Positions 1 through 5,799 of a DNA stretch of 8,742 bases are shown here, piece by piece. The notes beneath the pieces are model-generated. The model was given only the letters and a program-made list of their open reading frames with translations, did not search any database and was not told the DNA's origin. Both the position numbers and the translations under genes were made by a program. Origin of the DNA: Candidatus Heimdallarchaeota archaeon (GTDB taxonomy: Archaea > Asgardarchaeota > Heimdallarchaeia > Hodarchaeales > S146-22); the NCBI GenBank assembly GCA_015520535.1, contig WAPZ01000488.1, forward strand, positions 1 to 8,742, read 5' to 3'. Position 1 is the stretch's first letter. Every line of letters starts with the position of its first letter.

Positions 1-685
1 AATCACTAAAGAGCTTATTAAAATGAATTTCTTCAGATGGGACTTTAATAAAGTCATATTTCTTGATTAATAAGAAAATATGTTTCCATAAGCACACTTC
101 TAACGGCACACGGGGAATTTCTGTGATAGCATGATGATTACGTGCATACAGAGCAATATGCGTCAAATTTACAGGAATTCTCTCCTCGTCTAACGTATGG
201 CAGAGATTCAGATTGACAGTGCTCTGAAAATATTTTCCTTTAATCAGCACTTCCAACATATTTCCCATAGATTTTTGGCCGTTAAGATTGATGCTGCCAA
301 AGAGTTGCGTGGTTAAATGAGTGTCGTCATAATCTGCATCAAAACTATATAATGGGACTAATAAGCGGCAATCCGCAACTCGAAAGCGAACAATTTTTCC
401 AGTGGGCGTTTGAAAATAAAAACCTTCTATTTCTTCTCCAATAAATTCTAATCCAGCTAACAGAGCCGTAGAAATATCGTTTCGTAATTTTGGAAGCGAT
501 AACTGGAGAATAACCAGCCATACCAATGCATTCCATGTCCCTCGGCTCCATTGCGAAAAAAAGCGAATATTCTCTTCTAACTCAAGGCAGCATTTGGAAC
601 ACAAATAACATTTGCCCTTTTTTGCCTTTTTAATCTTTAAAATGCTGTGACACAAGATACATTGGCGTTGGTCTGAAGGTCTCAT
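1..685 (-). CDS. Unrecognised protein with N-terminal CxxC/CxxC zinc-binding motif (3' end outside window)
   Basis: I do not recognise the family. Translating the minus strand from the ATG at 685 gives 228 codons with no stop up to the window edge, so the C-terminus is missing. A TGA lies three codons upstream in frame, which makes this ATG the first possible start. The N-terminus has C9-x2-C12 and C26-x2-C29, followed by C32-C33, in a lysine-rich stretch; this spacing fits a small zinc ribbon. Residues about 50-65 are hydrophobic and Trp-rich but too short and mixed to call a membrane helix with confidence. The rest (about 80-228) looks like a globular alpha/beta protein, with FYFQTPTGKIVRFRV suggesting beta strands. 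No strong SD site precedes it, so it may be nearly leaderless. It lies 71 bp downstream of the aldolase operon, beyond a terminator and a TATA-like box, so it is probably a separate transcript. Confidence is high that it is coding and nil on function. Confidence 0.72.
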   Translation of the reverse strand, partial: MRPSDQRQCILCHSILKIKKAKKGKCYLCSKCCLELEENIRFFSQWSRGTWNALVWLVILQLSLPKLRNDISTALLAGLEFIGEEIEGFYFQTPTGKIVRFRVADCRLLVPLYSFDADYDDTHLTTQLFGSINLNGQKSMGNMLEVLIKGKYFQSTVNLNLCHTLDEERIPVNLTHIALYARNHHAITEIPRVPLEVCLWKHIFLLIKKYDFIKVPSEEIHFNKLFSD

Positions 686-716
686 TCTATTTCAATTATC
701 AATACGTGATTCCATG

Positions 717-724
717 TTTAAAAA
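717..724 (-). promoter_or_regulatory. Candidate TATA box for the zinc-motif gene
   Basis: The minus strand reads TTTTTAAA here, about 32-39 bp before the ATG at 685. That would place transcription start a few bases before the start codon. It lies just beyond the T-run terminator of the aldolase operon. This is assigned from position and composition only. Confidence 0.33.
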
Positions 725-733
725 GCTAACCGC

Positions 734-748
734 AAAAAAAGGAAAAAA
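734..748 (-). terminator. T-rich terminator of the SCP2-dehydrogenase-kinase-aldolase operon
   Basis: On the minus strand T6 and T7 runs separated by CC begin 9 bp past the aldolase stop codon. There is no GC hairpin; T-runs alone are the usual archaeal intrinsic termination signal. Confidence 0.55.
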
Positions 749-756
749 TTTGACTT

Positions 757-1416
757 TTATTCCATATTTTTGAGCCGATACAGTTCTTGTTCTAGAGACA
801 TTACCTCAGAGGGGACAAGTTTCGGTACATCTAACGTTTTAGCTAAGATATATACTTGTGCCGTTCGTTCTGCAGAGATGAGTACTTCTAATGCGTCGTC
901 AAGGTCTTTCCCACATGTAAGAATCCCATGATTAGCTATAAGAACCGCTTTTTTCTCTCCTAATGCGTCAACAATATTTTTCGCTAAGTCGTCAGTCCCT
1001 GATTGCGCATATTCTGTAACTGAAATTTCGCCACCCGTTACATATACTAGTTCCTCTAAAATAGGTGGGATTGGTTTTCTGACGACTGCAAAAGCCGATG
1101 CATAAATGGAGTGCGCATGGATTATTGCTTTTACATCAGAGCGAGCTTTATACACTGCCATATGGGTTGGAGACTCTACAGATGGGTTTTTATCCCCTTC
1201 AATTACATCTAAATCTTTATTTACTAGCAAGATATCTTCTGGTGATAGTTGGCGTTTTATCACACCGCTGGGAGTAATTAAAAACAAATCTTCCTCATTC
1301 TCAGAGGCAGATGCTAATCTTAAGCTGATGTTCCCGGAACGTCCCGCATTTAGACCGAGTCTGTCTAAAAAACGAAAAGTTTCAACAATTTTTTTTCTTT
1401 CCTCCATATATTTCAT
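757..1416 (-). CDS. Class II aldolase/adducin family protein, L-fuculose-phosphate-aldolase-like
   Basis: 219 aa, the usual length for class II aldolases of the FucA/AraD group, which are cytosolic Zn enzymes cleaving or epimerising phosphorylated ketoses. The visible motifs run in order: GRSGNIS at 25-31 and TPSG at 48-51 (phosphate binding), E81 in ESPTHMAVY (catalytic acid/base), H100 and H102 in IIHAHS, and H163 in ANHG (zinc ligands). These four residues keep the same mutual spacing as E73, H92, H94 and H155 of E. coli FucA, so an active lyase is likely. It is the last gene of a four-gene operon, starting 3 bp after the kinase stop. An SD-like GGATGG lies 8 nt before the ATG; a second in-frame ATG sits at codon 4. 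With an FGGY kinase directly upstream, the probable role is retro-aldol cleavage of the kinase product, for example to DHAP plus an aldehyde. The actual substrate cannot be read from the sequence, and epimerase or decarboxylase members exist in the superfamily. Confidence 0.92.
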   Translation of the reverse strand: MKYMEERKKIVETFRFLDRLGLNAGRSGNISLRLASASENEEDLFLITPSGVIKRQLSPEDILLVNKDLDVIEGDKNPSVESPTHMAVYKARSDVKAIIHAHSIYASAFAVVRKPIPPILEELVYVTGGEISVTEYAQSGTDDLAKNIVDALGEKKAVLIANHGILTCGKDLDDALEVLISAERTAQVYILAKTLDVPKLVPSEVMSLEQELYRLKNME

Positions 1417-1419
1417 ATT

Positions 1420-2940
1420 TCATACCATCCATGTTTCTGTGGCTTTATAAAACTCGATCCAATCCATATATGATTCATTATAATCGGAAACATACTTTTC
1501 TTCTGGCTTTATCTGATACGTTGCTATTAAATTTTTCAACGCTTGTTTTAAAGTCGAAAAATGTTTTGTACTTTTAAAAGCAACGGCAGCACATGCTAAT
1601 TGGGAGCCATCGGGATGTGCTGTCACATAAACCGAAGAATTCAACGTATCAGCAATCATTTGGGGAAAAGCCGAAAAATGGAGAAGACCACCAGTGATTC
1701 CAATTTTATTAGGGCTTAAACGGGTGACTGCTTTTATTTGTTCAATATTTGCGCGAATGGCATAAATAATTCCTTCTAATAAAGCGCGAGCAAAATCTGA
1801 AATATTAACGGGTTTCATATGGGGAAGTATGGGCGAGGGAAAGGCGATAAACGCTGACGTTTTTTGTGAAGTCAAGTTTTTCGCATCCATAATTACTGTA
1901 CTAGGCCGAATTTTAACACCATGTGCACCAATCGGAGCTTGCTGAAAAAGACTTTTGAAGGCTTCATATTTGTTTGATGTTGTTCCATTAAATAACATAT
2001 TTTCACAAAACCAATCAATTAAACCACCACACACTCCCAAATTACTTTCTATTACCCATTTATTCGGTAAAGAGTGACAACCGCTCCAAACTTTTCTTTC
2101 TGAGTCGAAGAGGACGTTGTCAGTCACCGCCATGACTGGAGTAGTATAACCTACAACCAAACCATAATCGCCATTTTTTGTGAGATCATTGGCAAGCAAC
2201 CCAAAATTCGTGTCACCACCACCGACAACGACGGCAATATTCGTAGGTAACCCTAAAGCGCTGGCAATATTTGTATCTAATTCACCAACAATTTCTCCAG
2301 ATGTTTTTATTTCTGGCAACATTCCCTCTTCAATTTTAAAAAAATCGAGTGCGTCTTTACTCCACGTTCTTTTATGAATATCTAAAAGCATAGTAGCCGA
2401 AGCCACCGATGGTTCCGTAATAATCTTATTAGTTAGTTTGTAGACTGCCCAATCATGTAACGTCATTATTTTTTTTACTTTCTTAGCTAGTTCTGATCTT
2501 TTTTCTTTGAACCACCAATATCTCAATGGTGCAAAAAGAAATGTAGGTGTAAGTCCCGTAATCTGTGCCAGTGTGGATCTCATTTCAGGACTTATAGTAT
2601 ATTCAAAGTCGGTTAACAACCCACGTGAATCATTATTTAATCCAATATACACTTCATTTCCATTGTCATCCAAAAAAACACTGGCAATGCGCTGTGAAAT
2701 GACGCTTATAGCAGAAACATCATGAGGCTCAATTTTTGCGTGCTGAAAGGCCCGTTTAATGGTGGTAAAGAATGTCGCTTCAATTTCGTTCAATTGAACT
2801 TCTGTGGCAATTCCATATTCTGAACTAATTAGCTGCCATTTTTCTAATTCTTTAACTAAGATTTGACCGCGTTCCGAAATTATGCTGACTTTAATTCCAC
2901 TACTTCCTAAATCAATCACAATTACATGATTATTTGACAA
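1420..2940 (-). CDS. FGGY-family carbohydrate kinase
   Basis: An ATP-dependent sugar or polyol kinase of the xylulokinase/fuculokinase/AI-2 kinase superfamily; at about 506 aa it has the normal two-domain length. Numbering from the TTG at 2940, the N-terminal phosphate loop is VIDLGSSGIK (D10, G12). The catalytic aspartate is D243 in VVGGGDTNFG, followed by the glycine-rich GYTTPV in place of the common GTS. The C-terminal adenosine motif is ITGGLLHFSAFPQMIADTL (about 415-433). Start choice: a GTG at 2952 overlaps the dehydrogenase stop (GTGA), but it would have GGA directly against it and no SD. The in-frame TTG at 2940 has GGAGTGA exactly 8 nt upstream, the same spacing as the other operon genes, so I prefer it; the difference is four residues. 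It lies between the dehydrogenase and the aldolase, so phosphorylation before cleavage is the obvious role. Substrate specificity is unknown. Confidence 0.92.
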   Translation of the reverse strand: MSNNHVIVIDLGSSGIKVSIISERGQILVKELEKWQLISSEYGIATEVQLNEIEATFFTTIKRAFQHAKIEPHDVSAISVISQRIASVFLDDNGNEVYIGLNNDSRGLLTDFEYTISPEMRSTLAQITGLTPTFLFAPLRYWWFKEKRSELAKKVKKIMTLHDWAVYKLTNKIITEPSVASATMLLDIHKRTWSKDALDFFKIEEGMLPEIKTSGEIVGELDTNIASALGLPTNIAVVVGGGDTNFGLLANDLTKNGDYGLVVGYTTPVMAVTDNVLFDSERKVWSGCHSLPNKWVIESNLGVCGGLIDWFCENMLFNGTTSNKYEAFKSLFQQAPIGAHGVKIRPSTVIMDAKNLTSQKTSAFIAFPSPILPHMKPVNISDFARALLEGIIYAIRANIEQIKAVTRLSPNKIGITGGLLHFSAFPQMIADTLNSSVYVTAHPDGSQLACAAVAFKSTKHFSTLKQALKNLIATYQIKPEEKYVSDYNESYMDWIEFYKATETWMV

Positions 2941-2948
2941 TATAGCAT

Positions 2949-2955
2949 TCACTCC
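2949..2955 (-). promoter_or_regulatory. Shine-Dalgarno site that decides the kinase start (TTG 2940)
   Basis: GGAGTGA on the minus strand, 8 nt before TTG 2940. The site itself contains the alternative GTG start (2952) and the TGA stop of the upstream dehydrogenase, so termination and re-initiation are tightly coupled here. Confidence 0.55.
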
Positions 2956-3956
2956 AAAAAAATTTCTGGATTTAGGACATGTATTGGCCTTTGACCATTT
3001 AAAAAGCGTTTGATATCAGCTACTATCATGTTTGATTGTATTTCAATAACCTCATATGTATTTCCACCTATATGTGGAGTTAATACCACATTATCTAAAG
3101 AAAAAAATCGGTGTGATGACTCAACCGGCTCATCTTTTGACACATCAATTCCCGCACCAGCAATTCTTTTCGTTTTTAAAGCATTAAATAACGCATCTTC
3201 GTCAATTATTAAAGGACTAGCAAGATTGAATAAAAAAGCCGTCGGTTTCATTTTTTCAATTTCTTTTTGACCAATAAGTTCGATAGAATTTTCTGTCACT
3301 GACGCATGGATTGTAATTATATCAGAATTCCTTAATAACGTATCTAAATCTACTTTTTCCGCATTGACTTCTGCAATACGCTTGTCACCGATATATGGAT
3401 CATAAACAACCACGTGGACTCCGAACGCATTCAATAATTTGGCAACTCTATAACCGATTCTTCCTAATCCGATAATGCCCACGGTCTTTCCATTTAATTC
3501 CAAACCGCAAAGTTGTTCATACATTTCTGTAAAGGCTTCTGTTGACTCTATTTTAATGTTTTTTTCTCTGTATAATCGATCTGCGTAGACGATCTTCCTT
3601 AACATTGCCAGCATTAATGCAATGGTCATTTCCGCGACTGCATTGGCATTTCGTCCCGGTGTATGAAGAACGGGAATTTTTTTACGTGTAGCTGTGTCGA
3701 TATCTACATGACGCAATGGATTTCCGCGGCAATACGCAATTAGTTTCAAATTAGTTTCTCTAATAACATCCTCGTCCACATTTTCAAGTTCTGTAACTAA
3801 AATATCCACATTTTCAACATTTAAAACCTCTATAAGTTCCCGTTCGGATAGCACATGTCTTGTTTTCCGCCATGGCCTGTATATAATTTCAAGTGGAATT
3901 GATTTTAACTCTTCAATGGCAGTATCACTAAAAGCAGCTGTTATTAGCACTTTCAT
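2949..3956 (-). CDS. D-isomer-specific 2-hydroxyacid dehydrogenase family protein (3-phosphoglycerate-dehydrogenase-like), catalytic Arg replaced
   Basis: 335 aa from the ATG at 3956. The family oxidises or reduces 2-hydroxy/2-keto acids with NAD(H) in the cytosol. The split catalytic domain is at about 1-98 and 292-335, and the Rossmann domain lies between. Visible motifs: PGRNANAVAEMT at 100-111, the dinucleotide loop GLGRIG at 163-168, D186 after strand beta-2 (NAD preference), E276 in KDEP and H295 in LTPHIGG (the usual Glu-His pair). Oddity: the motif normally reading N-x-(A/S)-R-G reads NLASPL at 244-249, so the substrate-carboxylate arginine is Ser247. The reading frame extends to an ATG at 4019, but only ATG 3956 has an SD-like GGGATGA at 8 nt; an ATG at 3968 lies inside that site. 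The TGA stop overlaps the kinase GTG. The RGNPLRHVD and PGRNA stretches recall the subfamily often found beside FGGY kinases. Family is certain; reaction and substrate are open. Confidence 0.92.
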   Translation of the reverse strand: MKVLITAAFSDTAIEELKSIPLEIIYRPWRKTRHVLSERELIEVLNVENVDILVTELENVDEDVIRETNLKLIAYCRGNPLRHVDIDTATRKKIPVLHTPGRNANAVAEMTIALMLAMLRKIVYADRLYREKNIKIESTEAFTEMYEQLCGLELNGKTVGIIGLGRIGYRVAKLLNAFGVHVVVYDPYIGDKRIAEVNAEKVDLDTLLRNSDIITIHASVTENSIELIGQKEIEKMKPTAFLFNLASPLIIDEDALFNALKTKRIAGAGIDVSKDEPVESSHRFFSLDNVVLTPHIGGNTYEVIEIQSNMIVADIKRFLNGQRPIHVLNPEIFLE

Positions 3957-3964
3957 CTGGCGTC

Positions 3965-3971
3965 TCATCCC
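3965..3971 (-). promoter_or_regulatory. Shine-Dalgarno-like site for the dehydrogenase (favours ATG 3956)
   Basis: GGGATGA on the minus strand lies 8 nt before ATG 3956, the same spacing seen before the SCP2, kinase and aldolase starts. It argues against ATG 3968, which overlaps it, and against ATG 4019. Confidence 0.45.
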
Positions 3972-4020
3972 TTTTTGCTCGTAATAGTGATCAAAATGAC
4001 AGTGTCGCTTCCAATCCACA

Positions 4021-4356
4021 TCAAAACATTACTTTTCGTAATCGCAGTAAATCGGACATAGATCCTTTTGTTTTTATCCTCCCTAACGTGTATTCCTTGA
4101 TTGGATTTGTCTGCTTATTAATCACTTTTACAAAGGTATCAGCGGACATAGTTATTTTAAGAGTTGAATCAGCTATCACATCTGCTTTCATATCTTTATA
4201 TTCGCCATCTTCAATCCAAAGCGTATATTTTCCTGCCTCCTTGAAATCAAAAAGGATTGTTGCTGTAAATCCCTTCAAAGAGGCTTGAACCTCCGGATCC
4301 TTAAAGCGTGATACCATTTTGTTCAATGCCGTTTCAAATTCCTCTTTTGTCGCCAT
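4021..4356 (-). CDS. SCP2 sterol-binding-domain protein (stand-alone)
   Basis: 111 aa, essentially one SCP2 domain. Domains of this family form a small alpha/beta fold with a hydrophobic tunnel that binds lipids, fatty acyl chains or sterols. The C-terminal half shows the family pattern: TLKITMSADTFVKVIN (about 65-80), then NPIKEYTLGRIKTKGSMSDLLRL, corresponding to the GKikikGd...l core. No signal peptide or membrane segment is visible, so it is cytosolic. The frame is open to an ATG at 4401, but ATG 4356 has a near-perfect SD (GAGGTGA) 8 nt upstream, so the shorter form is chosen. It is the first gene of the operon, 64 bp before the dehydrogenase start. Ligand and connection to the carbohydrate-type enzymes are unknown; a carrier or sensing role for a hydrophobic metabolite is conceivable but not shown. 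Confidence 0.88.
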   Translation of the reverse strand: MATKEEFETALNKMVSRFKDPEVQASLKGFTATILFDFKEAGKYTLWIEDGEYKDMKADVIADSTLKITMSADTFVKVINKQTNPIKEYTLGRIKTKGSMSDLLRLRKVMF

Positions 4357-4364
4357 TTTTTTAG

Positions 4365-4371
4365 TCACCTC
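4365..4371 (-). promoter_or_regulatory. Shine-Dalgarno site of the SCP2 gene
   Basis: GAGGTGA on the minus strand, 8 nt before ATG 4356, complementary to the 16S 3' end. It decides the start against the upstream in-frame ATG 4401. Confidence 0.7.
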
Positions 4372-4420
4372 ATAAGGATTTAAACTCGCCCTACCAATCA
4401 CTACTTGGCTTACTCAACAC

Positions 4421-4428
4421 TTTTTAAT
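4421..4428 (-). promoter_or_regulatory. Possible TATA box of the four-gene operon
   Basis: The minus strand reads ATTAAAAA, about 65-72 bp before ATG 4356. It would give a leader of roughly 40 nt that includes the SD. No better TATA-like sequence is seen between the SD and the tRNA gene. This is a weak, composition-based call. Confidence 0.25.
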
Positions 4429-4557
4429 GCTTTTCATGTTCAACGTCCCCAACATTGCATTGCAATACTCGCATACGTAAATGCTTGTACAAAAGAAGGT
4501 TTTAAATAAGTGAATTAAAGAAGCGTACATGACAAGTAAACACGTTAACAGAATCAG

Positions 4558-4565
4558 TATAATAA
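4558..4565 (+). promoter_or_regulatory. TATA box of the tRNA-Arg gene
   Basis: TATAATAA lies 24-31 bp before the first base of the tRNA, the expected archaeal distance. Confidence 0.5.
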
Positions 4566-4588
4566 TTTGCTTTTCTAAAAAGAGAAAA

Positions 4589-4666
4589 GGGCCCATAGCT
4601 CAGCTTGGATAGAGCACTGGCCTTCTAAGCCAGGGGTCGCGGGTTCAAATCCCGCTGGGCCCGCCA
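4589..4666 (+). tRNA. tRNA-Arg (anticodon UCU), CCA encoded
   Basis: The complete cloverleaf can be folded by eye. The acceptor stem GGGCCCA (4589-4595) pairs with TGGGCCC (4656-4662). The D stem is GCTC/GAGC. The anticodon stem CTGGC/GCCAG encloses loop CTTCTAA, with anticodon TCT at 4624-4626. The T stem GCGGG/CCCGC encloses loop TTCAAAT. The discriminator is G4663, followed by an encoded CCA (4664-4666). All stems are perfectly paired and there is no intron. The anticodon reads AGA/AGG arginine codons. It is transcribed against the flanking protein genes and is probably monocistronic, with a TATA box upstream and T6 downstream. Confidence 0.97.
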
Positions 4667-4677
4667 TATTTCATGAG

Positions 4678-4683
4678 TTTTTT
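4678..4683 (+). terminator. T6 terminator of tRNA-Arg
   Basis: A run of six T begins 11 bp after the encoded CCA; there is no hairpin besides the tRNA itself. Confidence 0.5.
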
Positions 4684-4854
4684 CCTAACAAATAGTAGAA
4701 AATATAAAAAATCGTTATCTATCAAAAAAACTATTTCTTCGGCGCAAATCCAAATTATATTGTGCTTTTTCCCATAGTTCTAGCTTTTCTTAGCATGTCC
4801 CTAAAAATATCCATAAAGAAAAGGACATCAATAACATATTTTCATTTAAATTTT

Positions 4855-4876
4855 GAAAAAACGGAAAAAGAAAAGG
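4855..4876 (-). terminator. T-rich terminator after the coiled-coil gene
   Basis: On the minus strand T4, T5 and T6 runs interrupted by C, CCG and flanking bases begin about 14 bp past the stop of the coiled-coil gene. This is the typical archaeal form. Confidence 0.5.
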
Positions 4877-4889
4877 TAAATTTCTTATT

Positions 4890-5723
4890 TTAACTTCTAA
4901 AGGCGATTTTAGACGATTGATATGGCGTAATAGTAATAATATTGTATTTTTTCGCTGCACGTTCTGTAGATGGTGCAATATGATAACCAAATAGAATTTT
5001 GATTACAGCATTGGGATCCAGTTTTTCTTTTTTTATGATTTCATTGATAATAAAGTTAAAAGATTCGACATCAGCTGGTCGTAAACGTGATTTACAGCTG
5101 ACAAAGATGGAAACTTGTATGCCGTCGGGTCGTAAGCCTTCGCCCCATGCGTCGATTTCATACTCTTTGTCATCGATAAGATAGAATTTTTGTGTTAATT
5201 CCTCAGAAAACACTTTAATGCCGAACTTTTTCTCAAGATACGGTGGAATAAAAGTTCTTGCTAAATCCTCGAGTCCATATCCTATTTTGTCGGTCAAACT
5301 ACCGACTTGTTGACCCAAACCTCTTACAACTTCTTCCGTACGTTTTTGTGCTTCCGCCAACTCATTTAAACGTTCTTCCGTACGTTTTTGTGCTTCAACT
5401 AACTCAGCAACAGTCTTCGCTAAATTATCTAAGCGTGCTTCCGTACGTTTTTGTGCTTCCGCTAACTCATTCAAACGTTCTTCCGTACGCTTTTGTGCTT
5501 CCGCCAACTCATTCAAACGTTCTTCCGTACGTTTTTGTGCTTCAACTAACTCAGCAACAGCCTTCGTTAAATTATCTAAGCGTGCTTCCGTACGTTTTTG
5601 TGCTTCCGCCAGTTCTTTAACGACTTTTTTTAGGTCGTCAAATTCTTCCCGCGTAACTTTAATTTCCTTCACTCTATCATCGACTATAGTGATAATAGTT
5701 TCATACAGTTCTTTAGAAATCAT
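4890..5723 (-). CDS. Long coiled-coil protein with C-terminal PD-(D/E)XK-nuclease-like domain (DUF3782-like)
   Basis: 277 aa from ATG 5723. Residues about 20-135 are a continuous predicted coiled coil made of repeats of (L)AEAQKRTEERLNE and a longer variant with LDNLAKTVAELVEAQ. The conserved EAQKRTE block recurs six times at 14- or 21-residue intervals, all multiples of the heptad. After a GLGQQVGSL hinge comes an alpha/beta domain (about 145-277) with E152 in GYGLEDLA, D191 in YEIDAW and S209-C-K211 in IFVSCKSR. The order E, D, xxK is that of the PD-(D/E)XK fold, but the usual Glu two residues before Lys is Ser. This matches my recollection of archaeal/cyanobacterial DUF3782-type proteins, whose function is not established. 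No signal peptide is seen. Start: GGGAG sits 5 nt before ATG 5723, and a TATA-like box at 5757-5764 would put the transcript start downstream of the alternative ATG 5744. It follows the SDR by 76 bp, so read-through is possible. Confidence 0.85.
   Translation of the reverse strand: MISKELYETIITIVDDRVKEIKVTREEFDDLKKVVKELAEAQKRTEARLDNLTKAVAELVEAQKRTEERLNELAEAQKRTEERLNELAEAQKRTEARLDNLAKTVAELVEAQKRTEERLNELAEAQKRTEEVVRGLGQQVGSLTDKIGYGLEDLARTFIPPYLEKKFGIKVFSEELTQKFYLIDDKEYEIDAWGEGLRPDGIQVSIFVSCKSRLRPADVESFNFIINEIIKKEKLDPNAVIKILFGYHIAPSTERAAKKYNIITITPYQSSKIAFRS
5333..5606 (-). repeat. In-frame tandem repeats coding the coiled coil (six copies, 42/63-bp periods)
   Basis: On the plus strand a 22-bp block, CTTCCGTACG followed by TTTTTGTGCTTC, begins at 5333, 5375, 5438, 5480, 5522 and 5585; the only change seen is one base (CGTTTT to CGCTTT) in the fourth copy. 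The intervals are 42, 63, 42, 42 and 63 bp, that is 14, 21, 14, 14 and 21 codons. A larger unit (AACTAACTCAGCAACAG plus flanks) also occurs twice. The near-identity at DNA level, beyond what the protein needs, points to recent duplication or ongoing homogenisation. Confidence 0.92.
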
Positions 5724-5756
5724 TAACACTCCCATGAATGTCATTTAAAGGCGATC

Positions 5757-5764
5757 TTTTTAAA
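5757..5764 (-). promoter_or_regulatory. Candidate TATA box for the coiled-coil gene
   Basis: The minus strand reads TTTAAAAA, 34-41 bp before ATG 5723. This would allow a short leader including the GGGAG site and makes the upstream ATG 5744 unlikely as a start. Confidence 0.35.
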
Positions 5765-5799
5765 TCTTGTCATAATCAAAAATCGGCGGTATTGTTAGC

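Noticed and set aside
345..551. 68-codon minus-strand frame starting MEPRDMECIG
   Set aside because: It lies within the 228-codon stop-free frame (1-685) in another frame on the same strand, is shorter, has no SD and has no family features.
1106..1450. 114-codon plus-strand frame
   Set aside because: It is antisense to the aldolase, whose catalytic residues are all present on the minus strand.
4459..4466. ATTGCAAT palindrome upstream of the SCP2 operon
   Set aside because: An isolated 8-bp palindrome with no second copy or positional support.
4571..4588. TTTTCT/AGAAAA hairpin directly before the tRNA
   Set aside because: With the TATA box at 4558-4565 the arms would mostly lie upstream of the transcription start, so it is unlikely to form in RNA.
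4414..4596. 60-codon minus-strand frame with a hydrophobic N-terminus as a real gene
   Set aside because: Its ATG lies inside the acceptor stem of tRNA-Arg, it has no ribosome site and it overlaps the likely promoter of the SCP2 operon. Only the Cys pattern is kept as a low-interest finding.
4589..4666. tRNA-Arg as an integration site with flanking att repeat
   Set aside because: I looked for a second copy of the tRNA 3' end in the window and saw none, and no integrase is present.
5333..5606. Repeats as a CRISPR array
   Set aside because: Spacing is 42/63 bp with repeated rather than unique spacers, and the frame is coding throughout with heptad register.
5258..5620. 120-codon plus-strand frame with repeated VLPYVFVLPPTHLN
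   Set aside because: This is the antisense reading of the coiled-coil repeats; its own repeats follow from the 42/63-bp DNA periodicity.
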